A stretch of DNA of 17,439 bases from Massilia sp. UBA2604 (GCA_002339265.1 DDKG01000183.1:1-17439); one strand, 5' to 3'. Counted from the first letter of the stretch, positions 1-7,050 are shown. Numbers and translations: made by a program. The notes: generated by a model from the letters alone, not told the origin.

Positions 1-1544
1 GCGTAGCCGGCGCCTTCGCCGGCCGGGAACAGGCCGCGCGTGTTCAGGCTTTGCAGGTCGTCGTTGTTGCGCTTGATGCGGATCGGCGACGAGGTGCGGG
101 TCTCGACGCCGGTGAGCACCGCGTCTTCCTTGTAGTAGCCCTTGATCTGCTTGTCGAAGGCGACGAAGGCTTCGCGCAGCGCCACGATCGCATAGTCGGG
201 CAGCGAGGTCGCCAGGTCGGTCAGGTGCACGGCCGGACGGAACGATGGCGTCACCGAACCGAATTCGGTCGACGCCCGGCCCTTGACGAAGTCGCCCATC
301 AGCTGGCCCGGCGCATCATAGGTGCCGCCGCCCAGAACGAAGGCGCGCGATTCGAGCTCGCGCTGGAAGTCGATGCCGGCCAGCGGGTGGCCCGGATAGT
401 CGTCGGGCGTGATGCCGACCACGATCGCGCTGTTGGCGTTGCGCTCGGCGCGCGAATACTGGCTCATGCCGTTGGTGACGACGCGGCCTTCCTCGCTCGA
501 GGCGGCGACCACGGTGCCGCCCGGGCACATGCAGAAGCTGTACACCGAGCGGCCGTTCGAGGCGTGGTGCACGATCTTGTAGTCGGCCGCGCCGAGCAGC
601 TTGTTGCCGGCGTTCGGGCCGAAGCGGCAGACGTCGATCAGCGACTGCGGATGCTCGACCCGGAAGCCGATCGAGAACGGCTTGGCCTCGATGTAGACGC
701 CGCGGTCGTACAGCATCTGGAAGGTGTCGCGCGCGCTGTGGCCGATCGCCATCGTCAGGTGGCGGGTCGCGATTTCTTCGCCGCTGGACAGGCGCACGCC
801 GACCACCTGGCGCACGCCGCCGGTCTCCTCGATCAGCACGTCGTCCACGCGCGTCTCAAAACGGATTTCGCCGCCGAGGCGGATGATCTCGGCCCGCATC
901 TGCTCGACCATCTTGACCAGGCGGAAGGTGCCGATGTGCGGCTTGCTGACGTACATGATCTCTTCCGGCGCGCCGAAGCGCACGAACTCGGTCAGCACCT
1001 TGCGGCCGTGGTGATTGCTGTCCTTGATCTGGCTGTACAGCTTGCCGTCCGAGAAGGTGCCGGCGCCGCCTTCGCCGAACTGCACGTTCGACTCGGTATT
1101 GAGCTTGCGCTTGCGCCAGAAGCCGAAGGTGTCGACGGTGCGCTCGCGCACGATCTTGCCGCGCTCGAGGATGATCGGATTCAGGCCCATCTGGGCCAGG
1201 ACCAGCGCCACGAACAGGCCGCAGGGGCCGGTGCCGACCACCACCGGACGCGGGGTGCCCGGGGCCGGCTTGTTGACCTGCACGAACTTGTAGTCCACGT
1301 CGGGCGAGGGCATCACGTGCTGGTCGCTCTTGAGGCGCGCCAGCACCGCCGCCTCGCCGCGTACTTCGGCGTCGATCGAGTAGATCAGCACGATGGCGGT
1401 CTTCTTGCGCGCATCGTAGCTGCGCTTGTAGACGCTGAAGTCGACCAGGTCGGCGTCCCGGACGCCGAGGCGGGCCAGGATGGCCTCGCGCAGGGCCGGT
1501 TCGGGGTGGTTCAGGGGGAGTTTGAGTTCGTTAATTCGCAGCAT
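1..1544 (-). CDS. FAD-dependent dehydrogenase, COG2509 type (C-terminus beyond window)
   Basis: Reading the minus strand from the ATG at 1544-1542 gives an open frame of 514 codons that runs off the window at base 1. The protein begins MLRINELKLPLNHPEPALRE, a start typical of this family. A leading domain of about 95 residues precedes a Rossmann FAD motif VVVGTGPCG (residues 101-109; GxGxxG at 104-109) with an acidic residue at E127 that would bind the FAD ribose. Further on are VQFGEGGAGTFSDGKL, an FAD-family block, and near the visible end LFPAGEGAGYA, the C-terminal FAD-contact block. Family members are about 540 residues, so only some 20-30 residues should be missing. It is probably a cytoplasmic flavoprotein oxidoreductase; the physiological substrate of the family is not established. 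No good Shine-Dalgarno precedes the ATG. It is transcribed divergently from the receptor gene at 2212 and is not an obvious operon partner of anything visible. Confidence 0.85.
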   Translation of the reverse strand, partial: MLRINELKLPLNHPEPALREAILARLGVRDADLVDFSVYKRSYDARKKTAIVLIYSIDAEVRGEAAVLARLKSDQHVMPSPDVDYKFVQVNKPAPGTPRPVVVGTGPCGLFVALVLAQMGLNPIILERGKIVRERTVDTFGFWRKRKLNTESNVQFGEGGAGTFSDGKLYSQIKDSNHHGRKVLTEFVRFGAPEEIMYVSKPHIGTFRLVKMVEQMRAEIIRLGGEIRFETRVDDVLIEETGGVRQVVGVRLSSGEEIATRHLTMAIGHSARDTFQMLYDRGVYIEAKPFSIGFRVEHPQSLIDVCRFGPNAGNKLLGAADYKIVHHASNGRSVYSFCMCPGGTVVAASSEEGRVVTNGMSQYSRAERNANSAIVVGITPDDYPGHPLAGIDFQRELESRAFVLGGGTYDAPGQLMGDFVKGRASTEFGSVTPSFRPAVHLTDLATSLPDYAIVALREAFVAFDKQIKGYYKEDAVLTGVETRTSSPIRIKRNNDDLQSLNTRGLFPAGEGAGY

Positions 1545-1908
1545 GGGAGGGTGGTTGCTGGTGAGGCAACAAATGAGAAGCGGACAAAAGCGTCATTTTA
1601 CTTGGCGTCATCAACGTCGTGTGGGGAAAGCGCCGGCTGCGATGGCAAGTGGCGTCAGGCCGAGATGGTGGAAGTCATCGAGCCTGATAGTTGGTACCGA
1701 ATAAGTGTAAGTACAAGTCTTCGCTTTGCTGCTTTATTCTTAGAACAAATATCCTTATGCATAAAACGTTAGTTTGAAGGCAATGAAAATTAGACAAATA
1801 TGTCACGCTACCGAACGATATTTGCACTAATTGATTGAGTCTTGACGTAAATATGGTGGTTTGAGCAAGGGTACTGATCTTTGACAGAATATTGCGGCCC
1901 CGGTCCAC

Positions 1909-1930
1909 TTTGGTGCTTGCGGGAGCCAAA
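1909..1930. promoter_or_regulatory. Upstream dyad TTTGG-N12-CCAAA (copy 1)
   Basis: TTTGG at 1909-1913 and CCAAA at 1926-1930 form an inverted repeat with a 12-bp spacer. The same arms with the same spacer occur at 6736-6757 before receptor 2, and TTTGGTGC is shared beyond the arm. It lies about 96 bp upstream of the predicted -35, a position suited to an activator. The regulator is unknown. A structural role in the DNA or simple ancestral similarity are alternatives. Confidence 0.4.
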
Positions 1931-2019
1931 ATCGTGCGGCTTCGCACCAATCTGGCTGAATTTAATTTGTACTCCTGTTTCCTCATAGGAGAGTGTTGTT
2001 TATATGCATACTGCGGAAG

Positions 2020-2034
2020 TGTGTCATTGACACA
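2020..2034. promoter_or_regulatory. Perfect 15-bp dyad TGTGTCA-T-TGACACA, putative operator (copy 1)
   Basis: The two 7-bp arms are perfectly complementary around a single central T. The right arm contains the TTGACA taken as the -35 hexamer, so a protein bound here would compete with or contact RNA polymerase. An identical 15-mer is found at 6858-6872, at the same place relative to the promoter of receptor 2, while neighbouring bases differ. I do not recognise a specific regulator family from this motif. Confidence 0.6.
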
Positions 2035-2056
2035 ATAAGTTGCATCATGGTCTTAT
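2027..2056 (+). promoter_or_regulatory. Predicted sigma70-like promoter of receptor 1
   Basis: The -35 is TTGACA (2027-2032, perfect consensus), the spacer is 18 bp, and the -10 is TCTTAT (2051-2056, 4 of 6). The start point is expected near 2063, giving a leader of about 150 nt. Receptor 2 has the same arrangement (TTGACA, 18 bp, TTTTAT), and so does the unrelated receptor 3. The weak -10 and the dyad over the -35 suggest a regulated promoter. Confidence 0.55.
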
Positions 2057-2168
2057 GACTCCAGGCAAGCCGGCGGCATTATCAAGTAAATGAATATGTC
2101 GTCAATTGTCGCAAGAGAGGAAAAGTTACAAACGCAGTGACTTCAGGATTACAACTAAAAACCAACAC

Positions 2169-2191
2169 CGGCCGCTTCACGAGGGCGGCCG
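2169..2191 (+). promoter_or_regulatory. Leader hairpin before the ribosome binding site of receptor 1
   Basis: CGGCCGC (2169-2175) pairs with GCGGCCG (2185-2191) around a 9-nt loop, with two possible G-U pairs inside. It ends 10 nt before the AGGA Shine-Dalgarno (2202-2205). Receptor 2 has a hairpin in the same place (7005-7027) whose inner stem sequence differs. Such a structure could tune translation initiation or mRNA stability; that is inference. Confidence 0.45.
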
Positions 2192-2211
2192 ACAAGAGGA
2201 CAGGAAATCGC

Positions 2212-5200
2212 ATGTTGAAAAAAACCGTATTGGTCCACGCATTGAGCATCGCCTTCGGTAGCGCCGCACTGGGTCTGGCCGTGATGTCGCCGGCAATGGC
2301 GCAGTCGAATGCTTCCGGCAGCGTGTTCGGCACCGTCGCCCCGGGCAGCAATGTCCAGATCCTGATCGAGAATCCGGACATCGGCATCCGCCGCACCCTG
2401 ACGCCGGACGCGCAGGGCCGCTTCGTGGCCAGCTCGCTGCCGAGCGGCGTGTACCGCGTGACGCAGCTGCGCGACGGCGCCAACGTGGCGACGGTCGAAG
2501 TCGAAACCGGCATCGGCCGCAACGGCGAGGCGATCTTCGCCGGCGCCCCGGCCGCCGACGGCACCCAGGTCGTGCAGGTGAGTGCGCGCCGCGCCACCAT
2601 CGACACCAGCAGCGCCGGCAGCAGCGCCACCTTCAACGCCCGCGAACTGGCCTCGCTGCCGATCGGCCGCAACATCGAATCGATCATCCAGCTGGCTCCG
2701 AACACCACCACGGCCGACACCCGCTTCGCCGGCGGCGCTTCGTTCGGCGGCGGCGCGGCTTCCGAGAACTCGTACTACATCAACGGTTTCCCCGTCACCA
2801 ATCCGCTGACCGGCCTGGGCGCTGCCCAGCTGCCGTTTGGCGCGATCGCCGAGGCGCAAGTGCTGACCGGCGGCTTCGGCGCCGAGTTCGGCCGCTCGAT
2901 CGGCGGCGTGGTCAACATCGTCACCAAGAGCGGCACCAATACCTGGGAAGCCGGCGGCCTGGTGACCTGGGAACCGAAATCGCTGCGCGCGACGCCATAC
3001 GACATCTACTATGGCAACACCGGCACCCCGAACAATGCCGCCACCGACGGCACCCTGCGCCTGGCGCGCGCCGAAAACACGGTCGACCGCAAGGTGTACG
3101 GCGCCTACGTCGGCGGTCCGATCATCAAGGACAAGCTGTTCTTCTTCGCCGCGGCCGAAAAGCACGACACCGAGGAAGGCCTGGTCAACGGTTTCCGCGT
3201 GGCCACCAACAACGCCGCCGTCGGCTGGCGCGACCGCGACACCGAGGTCGAGCGCTATATGGCCAAGCTCGACTGGAACATCAGCGACAACCACCGCGTC
3301 GAATTCACCACGATGGGCGATACGCCCGAAGTGACCCGGGCGGACAGCGGCTTCGACTATGCGACCCGCACGCGCACCGGCGTTGTCTCCTCGACCCAGC
3401 GCCTGGTCAACGTCGACAACAACGGCGCCAAGCTCAATACCCTGCGCTATGTCGGCAACCTGACCGACGACCTGACCGTCACCGCGCTGTACGGCCGCTC
3501 CAAGTCGACCCACGAGAACTACTTCACCGGCTATAACCCGGACCTGTTCCAGATCTCGTCGACGGTCGACGCGCGCGCGCCTGGCCTCTCCTATGCGAAT
3601 CCGCAAAACATCAGCGGCAACATCCTGGCCCCGGGCTCGGAAGACATCGTCGATTCGGGCCGCTTCGACGTCGAATGGCGCCTCGGCCGCCATACGCTGC
3701 GCGGCGGCTTCGACCAGACCAAGGTCGAGTCGGTCGCGGCGGGCGAATTCATCGCCGGCGGCGGCCGTTGGGATTACTTCCGCGCTACCAACCCGAACGC
3801 GCAGATCGAAGGCCCGAGCGGCGTGCTGATCCCGTCGCCGGCCAGCACTGGCAGCCCACTGGGTAACCAGGGCTATTACGTGACCCGCAACCTGTTCTCG
3901 ACCGTCACCAATTCGTTCGGCGAACAAAGCGCCTGGTACCTAGAGGACCGCTTCCAGGCGACCCCGAACCTGCTGCTGACCCTGGGCGTGCGTAACGAGT
4001 CGTTCAAGAACCAGAACGACAGCAAAACCACCTTCCTGGAGATGAAGAACCAGATCCAGCCGCGCCTGGCCGCGGTGTGGGACGTCAACGGCGACGCCAG
4101 CCTGAAGGTGTACGGTACCGTGGGACGCTATTCGGTCCCGATCCCGACCCACATCTCGGTGCGCGGCGCTGGCCGTTCGACCTATACCGCCCAGTACTAC
4201 ACCTATACCGGCACCGACGCCAACGGCGCGCCGACCGGCCTGGTGCAACTGAGCGAACCGCTGTCGAACAACAACGAGTACGGCCAGGACAAGGTTGTCG
4301 AGACCCTGGCGGCGCGCGACATGGATCCGCAATACCAGGACGAGCTGACCTTCGGCTTCGAGAAGGCATTCTCGCCGTCGTTGAACTTCGGCGCCAAGGG
4401 TATCTATCGCAAGATGCGCTCGACCATCGACGATTTCTGCGACGTGCGTCCGTTCGAGCGCTTCGCCGAAGCCAACGGCATCGCCATCACCAACCCGCTG
4501 TGGGGCAACACCTGCCAGACCTTCAACCCGGGTGAAGACAACGAGTTCCTGGTCGACTTCTCGGGCGACTTGTCGCGCCTGACTCAGGTGAACCTGACCG
4601 CGGCCGACCAGGGCTTCGACAAGCCGAAGCGTACCTATAAATCGATCGAGACCTTCCTCGAGCATCCGTTCCGCAATGGCTGGTACGCCAAGGCCAGCTA
4701 TACCTGGTCGAGCAACAAGGGCAATACCGAAGGCCAGGTGCGTTCGGATAACGGCCAGGCCGACGTCGCCGTCACTTCGTCGTGGGATTATCCTGAGCTG
4801 ATGGAAGGCGCCTACGGCTACCTGCCGAACCACCGCAAGCACCAGCTCAAGGCCTTCGGCTTCTATGAAGTCACGCCGGAAGTCGTGGTCGGCGCCAACG
4901 TGCTGATCGCCTCGGGCCGTCCGCGCAGCTGCATCGGCAGCGCCGCCAATCCGGGCGATTCGCCGAACTACGCGAACCAGACCTTCTATTGCGGCGGCCT
5001 GACCCGTTCGGAAAACGTGCTGACCCCGCGCGGCACGGTGGGCAACCTGCCGTGGGAACACCGCTACGACCTGAATGTGGCCTACAAGCCGAACTTCGCC
5101 AAGGGCCTGCAGTTCCGTGTCGACGTGTTCAATGTGTTCAACAGCCAGGTGGTGCGCAACGTGACCGAGGCCTACAACAACGGCGCCAACGTCAGCGGCC

Positions 5201-5274
5201 TGTACCAGACCCCGCTGTCGCTGACCTCGCCACGTTATGCACGCTTCTCGCTGATGTACGACCGCAAGTTCTGA
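2212..5274 (+). CDS. TonB-dependent receptor, Oar-like with N-terminal carboxypeptidase-regulatory-like domain (receptor 1)
   Basis: This is an outer-membrane active transporter of 1020 residues, powered by TonB-ExbBD. I chose ATG 2212 because AGGA lies 6 nt upstream and the frame then opens with a signal peptide: MLKK, a hydrophobic stretch, and AMA|QS cleavage after residue 30. An upstream in-frame GTG at 2137 would bury the signal peptide. Residues about 35-110 look like a carboxypeptidase-regulatory beta-sandwich (TPDAQGRFVASSLPSGVYRV). A TonB-box-like stretch VVQVSA sits near 120, and the plug follows at about 130-245 (GASFGGGAASENSYYINGF, FGAEFGRSIGGVVNIVTKSG). The rest is beta-barrel ending in aromatic Phe (YDRKF). 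Two cysteine pairs in the barrel (DDFCDV/GNTCQT and RSCIG/YCGG) are conserved in receptor 2 and may form loop disulfides. The substrate is not deducible; peptides, glycans or metal chelates are all possible. No transport partner is adjacent. Confidence 0.9.
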   Translation: MLKKTVLVHALSIAFGSAALGLAVMSPAMAQSNASGSVFGTVAPGSNVQILIENPDIGIRRTLTPDAQGRFVASSLPSGVYRVTQLRDGANVATVEVETGIGRNGEAIFAGAPAADGTQVVQVSARRATIDTSSAGSSATFNARELASLPIGRNIESIIQLAPNTTTADTRFAGGASFGGGAASENSYYINGFPVTNPLTGLGAAQLPFGAIAEAQVLTGGFGAEFGRSIGGVVNIVTKSGTNTWEAGGLVTWEPKSLRATPYDIYYGNTGTPNNAATDGTLRLARAENTVDRKVYGAYVGGPIIKDKLFFFAAAEKHDTEEGLVNGFRVATNNAAVGWRDRDTEVERYMAKLDWNISDNHRVEFTTMGDTPEVTRADSGFDYATRTRTGVVSSTQRLVNVDNNGAKLNTLRYVGNLTDDLTVTALYGRSKSTHENYFTGYNPDLFQISSTVDARAPGLSYANPQNISGNILAPGSEDIVDSGRFDVEWRLGRHTLRGGFDQTKVESVAAGEFIAGGGRWDYFRATNPNAQIEGPSGVLIPSPASTGSPLGNQGYYVTRNLFSTVTNSFGEQSAWYLEDRFQATPNLLLTLGVRNESFKNQNDSKTTFLEMKNQIQPRLAAVWDVNGDASLKVYGTVGRYSVPIPTHISVRGAGRSTYTAQYYTYTGTDANGAPTGLVQLSEPLSNNNEYGQDKVVETLAARDMDPQYQDELTFGFEKAFSPSLNFGAKGIYRKMRSTIDDFCDVRPFERFAEANGIAITNPLWGNTCQTFNPGEDNEFLVDFSGDLSRLTQVNLTAADQGFDKPKRTYKSIETFLEHPFRNGWYAKASYTWSSNKGNTEGQVRSDNGQADVAVTSSWDYPELMEGAYGYLPNHRKHQLKAFGFYEVTPEVVVGANVLIASGRPRSCIGSAANPGDSPNYANQTFYCGGLTRSENVLTPRGTVGNLPWEHRYDLNVAYKPNFAKGLQFRVDVFNVFNSQVVRNVTEAYNNGANVSGLYQTPLSLTSPRYARFSLMYDRKF

Positions 5275-5310
5275 TCCTGACCGGCGGCCTCGCGGCCGTC
5301 GCCAGCCTGG

Positions 5311-5339
5311 AGGCCGCTCTTTGGAGCGGCCTTTTTCTT
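5311..5339 (+). terminator. Intrinsic terminator of receptor 1
   Basis: AGGCCGCTC (5311-5319) and GAGCGGCCT (5324-5332) form a perfect 9-bp stem with a TTTG loop, followed by TTTTTCTT. It lies 36 bp after the stop codon of receptor 1. The U-tract is exactly the target sequence of the adjacent insertion element. The 8-bp duplication means the terminator kept a full U-run despite the insertion. Confidence 0.9.
5332..5339. repeat. Target-site duplication, left copy (TTTTTCTT)
   Basis: TTTTTCTT directly abuts the left end of the element at 5340 and is repeated exactly at 6414-6421 after its right end. Eight bases is the usual duplication length for IS1595-family elements. An intact duplication points to simple insertion with no later rearrangement between the two ends. 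Confidence 0.9.
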
Positions 5340-6413
5340 GGCGCTGTGCGCGTTAATTCGTTTTTTGCCTATGACGAATAGCGCACTTGATAATGGTGAC
5401 GAGCAGTTGCGCTGGGGTACGCAACAATCCGTCATCAATGACGCGTTGCCAGCCTGAGTAATGCAGCAAATAGCGACTTGCGATGCCATTGAAGCGTCGC
5501 AACCAGGTCTTGTATCGGGAATGCCAGCCGTTGACGTTGTTGAGGTGGATCGCCCCGCGCGCCCGGACCCCGGCGCGCAGGTTCACGGTGTCATGCGAGA
5601 TGCCGGCCTGGGCGGCGAAGGCCTGATAGGCCTTCGCCGAATCGCTGATCAACAGCACATCCGGTGCCAGCACCGGTCGCAGGCAGGCACCGAGTTGCGC
5701 GGCACTGACCGGACCGCGTCCGGTATGAAAATCCAGCGTCTGCCGGCCTCGATCGCGCGCGACGAGCAGGCATTCGTGCTCCCGGTTGATGCCGCGCCGG
5801 CTCGCCACGCCGCCGCGCCGCCTGGGCGGGCGATCCAGGTGACGCGACCCTTTCTGTGATTCCAGCATATACGTCTCGTCGGCTTCGACCATGCCTTCAA
5901 GTCGCGTCGGCCGTTGCAGCGCCGCGCCGGGCACGAAGCGATGGCGCCAGCGGAAGCTGGTCGTGCGGTGCACGCCGACCAGTTCGGCCGCGGCGCGCAC
6001 GGCGCGCGAATCGAGCACGCACTGTAGATACGGGAGCCAGGCGGCGCGCTTGCGCAGGCGTGCCAGCGGCGTGCCGGTCAGCGCATTGAAGGTGCGCCGG
6101 CACGCCAGGCAGCGCCAACGCTGCAAGCCGCTCGCGGCACCGCATCGGTGCACCCGCTCACATCGACAACGCGGACAGCAGGGAGAACCGGCCGCTTGGG
6201 CGATCAGGTCGAGGCATTCGCCAGCATGGACGAGGGACGAGATCCAGGTGCGCAACCGGGCCACTTCTTCGGCCCCTAACTGCATGCCGGTCAGCGCGGC
6301 GAATACTTCTTCGAAGATCAAGCCTTGCATTACCGCCACCCGATGAGTTACCTCGACAGTGGATCAGACCGCCATGAGTGGATGAGGTTCACCTAATAAA
6401 CGCGAACAGCGCC
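5340..6413 (-). mobile_element. Complete IS1595-family insertion sequence, 1074 bp
   Basis: The left end (from 5340) reads GGCGCTGTGCGCGTTAATT and the right end read on the opposite strand from 6413 is GGCGCTGTTCGCGTTTATT. These imperfect terminal inverted repeats match at 18 of the first 21 positions. The ends are flanked by the 8-bp direct repeat TTTTTCTT. One transposase gene fills nearly the whole element; its stop codon lies inside the left inverted repeat. The element sits between tandem receptor paralogues, in the terminator of the first, so insertion came after or independently of the duplication and disrupted no gene. All parts look intact, so it may still be active. Confidence 0.92.
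5353..6339 (-). CDS. IS1595-family (ISXO2-like) transposase
   Basis: The protein has up to 328 residues. An N-terminal zinc ribbon is visible as CPRC (55-58) and CLAC (77-80), followed by a helix-turn-helix-like segment RAAAELVGVHRTTSFRWR (about 115-132). The catalytic core follows: first Asp in VEADETYM (D154), second Asp in LLISDSAKAY (D233), and the third block HLNNVNGWHSRYKTWL (265-280), where the family carries Asn or Glu and then Lys. It catalyses DNA strand transfer of the element that encodes it. The start is uncertain: GTG at 6339 (with GAGG 11 nt upstream) or ATG at 6330, a three-residue difference. No frameshift or internal stop is seen. Confidence 0.92.
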   Translation of the reverse strand: MAVMQGLIFEEVFAALTGMQLGAEEVARLRTWISSLVHAGECLDLIAQAAGSPCCPRCRCERVHRCGAASGLQRWRCLACRRTFNALTGTPLARLRKRAAWLPYLQCVLDSRAVRAAAELVGVHRTTSFRWRHRFVPGAALQRPTRLEGMVEADETYMLESQKGSRHLDRPPRRRGGVASRRGINREHECLLVARDRGRQTLDFHTGRGPVSAAQLGACLRPVLAPDVLLISDSAKAYQAFAAQAGISHDTVNLRAGVRARGAIHLNNVNGWHSRYKTWLRRFNGIASRYLLHYSGWQRVIDDGLLRTPAQLLVTIIKCAIRHRQKTN

Positions 6414-6421
6414 TTTTTCTT
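6414..6421. repeat. Target-site duplication, right copy (TTTTTCTT)
   Basis: This exactly matches 5332-5339. It is followed immediately by GGCGCTGT (6422-6429), which equals the outer 8 bp of the element's own end in the same orientation as the left end. The junction therefore reads as element end, 8 bp, element-end-like sequence. Confidence 0.9.
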
Positions 6422-6531
6422 GGCGCTGTCATATGGCCAGCCACCGGCCCATCCATCCCTTTGCGTTGAATCAACAATTCACGCTTCTCTTCTTGCAATT
6501 TTCACGGCCGGACGTCCTGAAAATCGCTACC

Positions 6532-6571
6532 CAGTATAAGTAACCGCCTTCTCTGCAATGCAGTATAAGTA
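6532..6571. repeat. Two direct copies of CAGTATAAGTA
   Basis: CAGTATAAGTA occurs at 6532-6542 and again at 6561-6571, start-to-start distance 29 bp. The copies lie just before the block of homology with the region upstream of receptor 1, where I see only a weak similarity (GTAAGTA around 1709). They could be paired binding sites or a local duplication. Nothing identifies a regulator. Confidence 0.5.
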
Positions 6572-6734
6572 GAGCAAATATCCTTTCTTGTTTTTCGGTA
6601 ACTGAAAATTCACAAAATTGTCTTTACATGACATCTGCCCGAACGTTCTGCGGCTGAGAAGTCGATTTCTTCGCATATGTACGGCTTATATGCGGGTCGC
6701 ATCGATTACAGAACAAGATTTCGTTTGATGCTCG

Positions 6735-6758
6735 ATTTGGTGCGTCGCATGGCCAAAT
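6735..6758. promoter_or_regulatory. Upstream dyad ATTTGG-N12-CCAAAT (copy 2)
   Basis: ATTTGG at 6735-6740 and CCAAAT at 6753-6758 are perfect inverted arms with a 12-bp spacer, matching arms and spacer of the dyad at 1909-1930. It lies about 107 bp upstream of the predicted -35. Conservation between the two copies while much of the surrounding DNA has drifted suggests function. The binding protein is unknown. Confidence 0.4.
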
Positions 6759-6857
6759 CTGTGCGAAAACGCCTCTTTTTGGCAATTTTTATTCGGGATG
6801 ATTAATTCGGTACCATTGCTTGTGAATCGTGTTGTTTCTATACATACCGAAGGAAAC

Positions 6858-6872
6858 TGTGTCATTGACACA
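6858..6872. promoter_or_regulatory. Perfect 15-bp dyad TGTGTCA-T-TGACACA, putative operator (copy 2)
   Basis: The sequence is identical to 2020-2034 and overlaps the -35 of receptor 2 in the same way. The base immediately outside each arm breaks the symmetry in both copies, so the conserved unit is exactly 15 bp. This suggests both receptors answer to the same DNA-binding regulator. Confidence 0.6.
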
Positions 6873-6894
6873 AGAAGTTTCTCCATGGTTTTAT
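6865..6894 (+). promoter_or_regulatory. Predicted promoter of receptor 2
   Basis: The -35 is TTGACA (6865-6870), the spacer 18 bp and the -10 TTTTAT (6889-6894). The sequence ATGGTTTTAT (6885-6894) is identical to 10548-10557 before receptor 3. A start point near 6901 gives a leader of about 150 nt, the same as for receptor 1. Confidence 0.55.
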
Positions 6895-6961
6895 CCGAAA
6901 GTGCCTTTTGGTCGAATTATTCGCTAAATGAATATTTCGTCAGTGGGCCCAAGAGAGGAAA

Positions 6962-6977
6962 AGCAGCCATGGCTGCT
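6962..6977. repeat. 16-bp perfect palindrome in the leader of receptor 2
   Basis: AGCAGCCATGGCTGCT is its own reverse complement. It lies directly after the conserved purine-rich tract and has no counterpart in the leader of receptor 1. As RNA it has no loop, so it would act as a DNA site or an intermolecular pairing element rather than a hairpin. Function unknown. Confidence 0.4.
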
Positions 6978-7004
6978 CGGATCGTGATTCATACACAACC
7001 ATTC

Positions 7005-7027
7005 CGGCCGCTCAGCATGAGCAGCCG
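7005..7027 (+). promoter_or_regulatory. Leader hairpin before the ribosome binding site of receptor 2
   Basis: CGGCCGCTCA (7005-7014) pairs with TGAGCAGCCG (7018-7027), 9 of 10 positions, with one C-A mismatch and a 3-nt loop. It ends 11 nt before the AGGA Shine-Dalgarno (7039-7042). It corresponds to the hairpin at 2169-2191, but the loop-proximal pairs differ while pairing is kept. Confidence 0.5.
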
Positions 7028-7050
7028 AGAAATAATTCAGGAAATCACAC

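Larger units (their letters stand above)
1545..2211. other. Long AT-rich regulatory gap upstream of receptor 1
   Basis: This is 667 bp between divergent genes, with no credible coding region. It is visibly more AT-rich than its neighbours. From about 1741 onward it aligns in blocks with the DNA upstream of receptor 2: CAAATATCCTT at 1746-1756 matches 6575-6585, TAAATGAATAT at 2087-2097 matches 6925-6935, and CAAGAGAGGAAAAG at 2112-2125 matches 6950-6963. It therefore holds the conserved control region of a duplicated gene; the individual sites are listed separately. A small non-conserved hairpin, GTGCG-GCTT-CGCAC, lies at 1934-1947. Confidence 0.75.
6422..7050. other. Long AT-rich regulatory gap upstream of receptor 2
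   Basis: This is 629 bp without a credible gene. From about 6570 on it is block-homologous to the upstream region of receptor 1. The first 150 bp (6422-6570) have no evident counterpart there. The control sites inside are listed separately. A purine-rich tract AAGAGAGGAAAAG (6951-6963), conserved with 2113-2125, resembles a ribosome binding site but lies about 90 nt before the start codon. Confidence 0.75.

Noticed and set aside
51..1772. A 573-codon open frame on the plus strand
   Set aside because: It is antisense to the COG2509 flavoprotein, which has clear FAD motifs. The translation is a low-complexity Ala/Arg/Asp/Val/His string typical of a shadow frame in high-GC DNA.
1675..1986. A 103-codon minus-strand frame in the gap before receptor 1
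   Set aside because: It shows no recognisable domain, covers DNA conserved with the control region of receptor 2 where no equivalent frame exists, and has composition unlike the neighbouring genes.
2137..2211. In-frame GTG 2137 as the start of receptor 1
   Set aside because: It would add 25 residues in front of a normal signal peptide, has no well-spaced ribosome binding site, and has no counterpart in receptor 2. ATG 2212 has AGGA at 6 nt.
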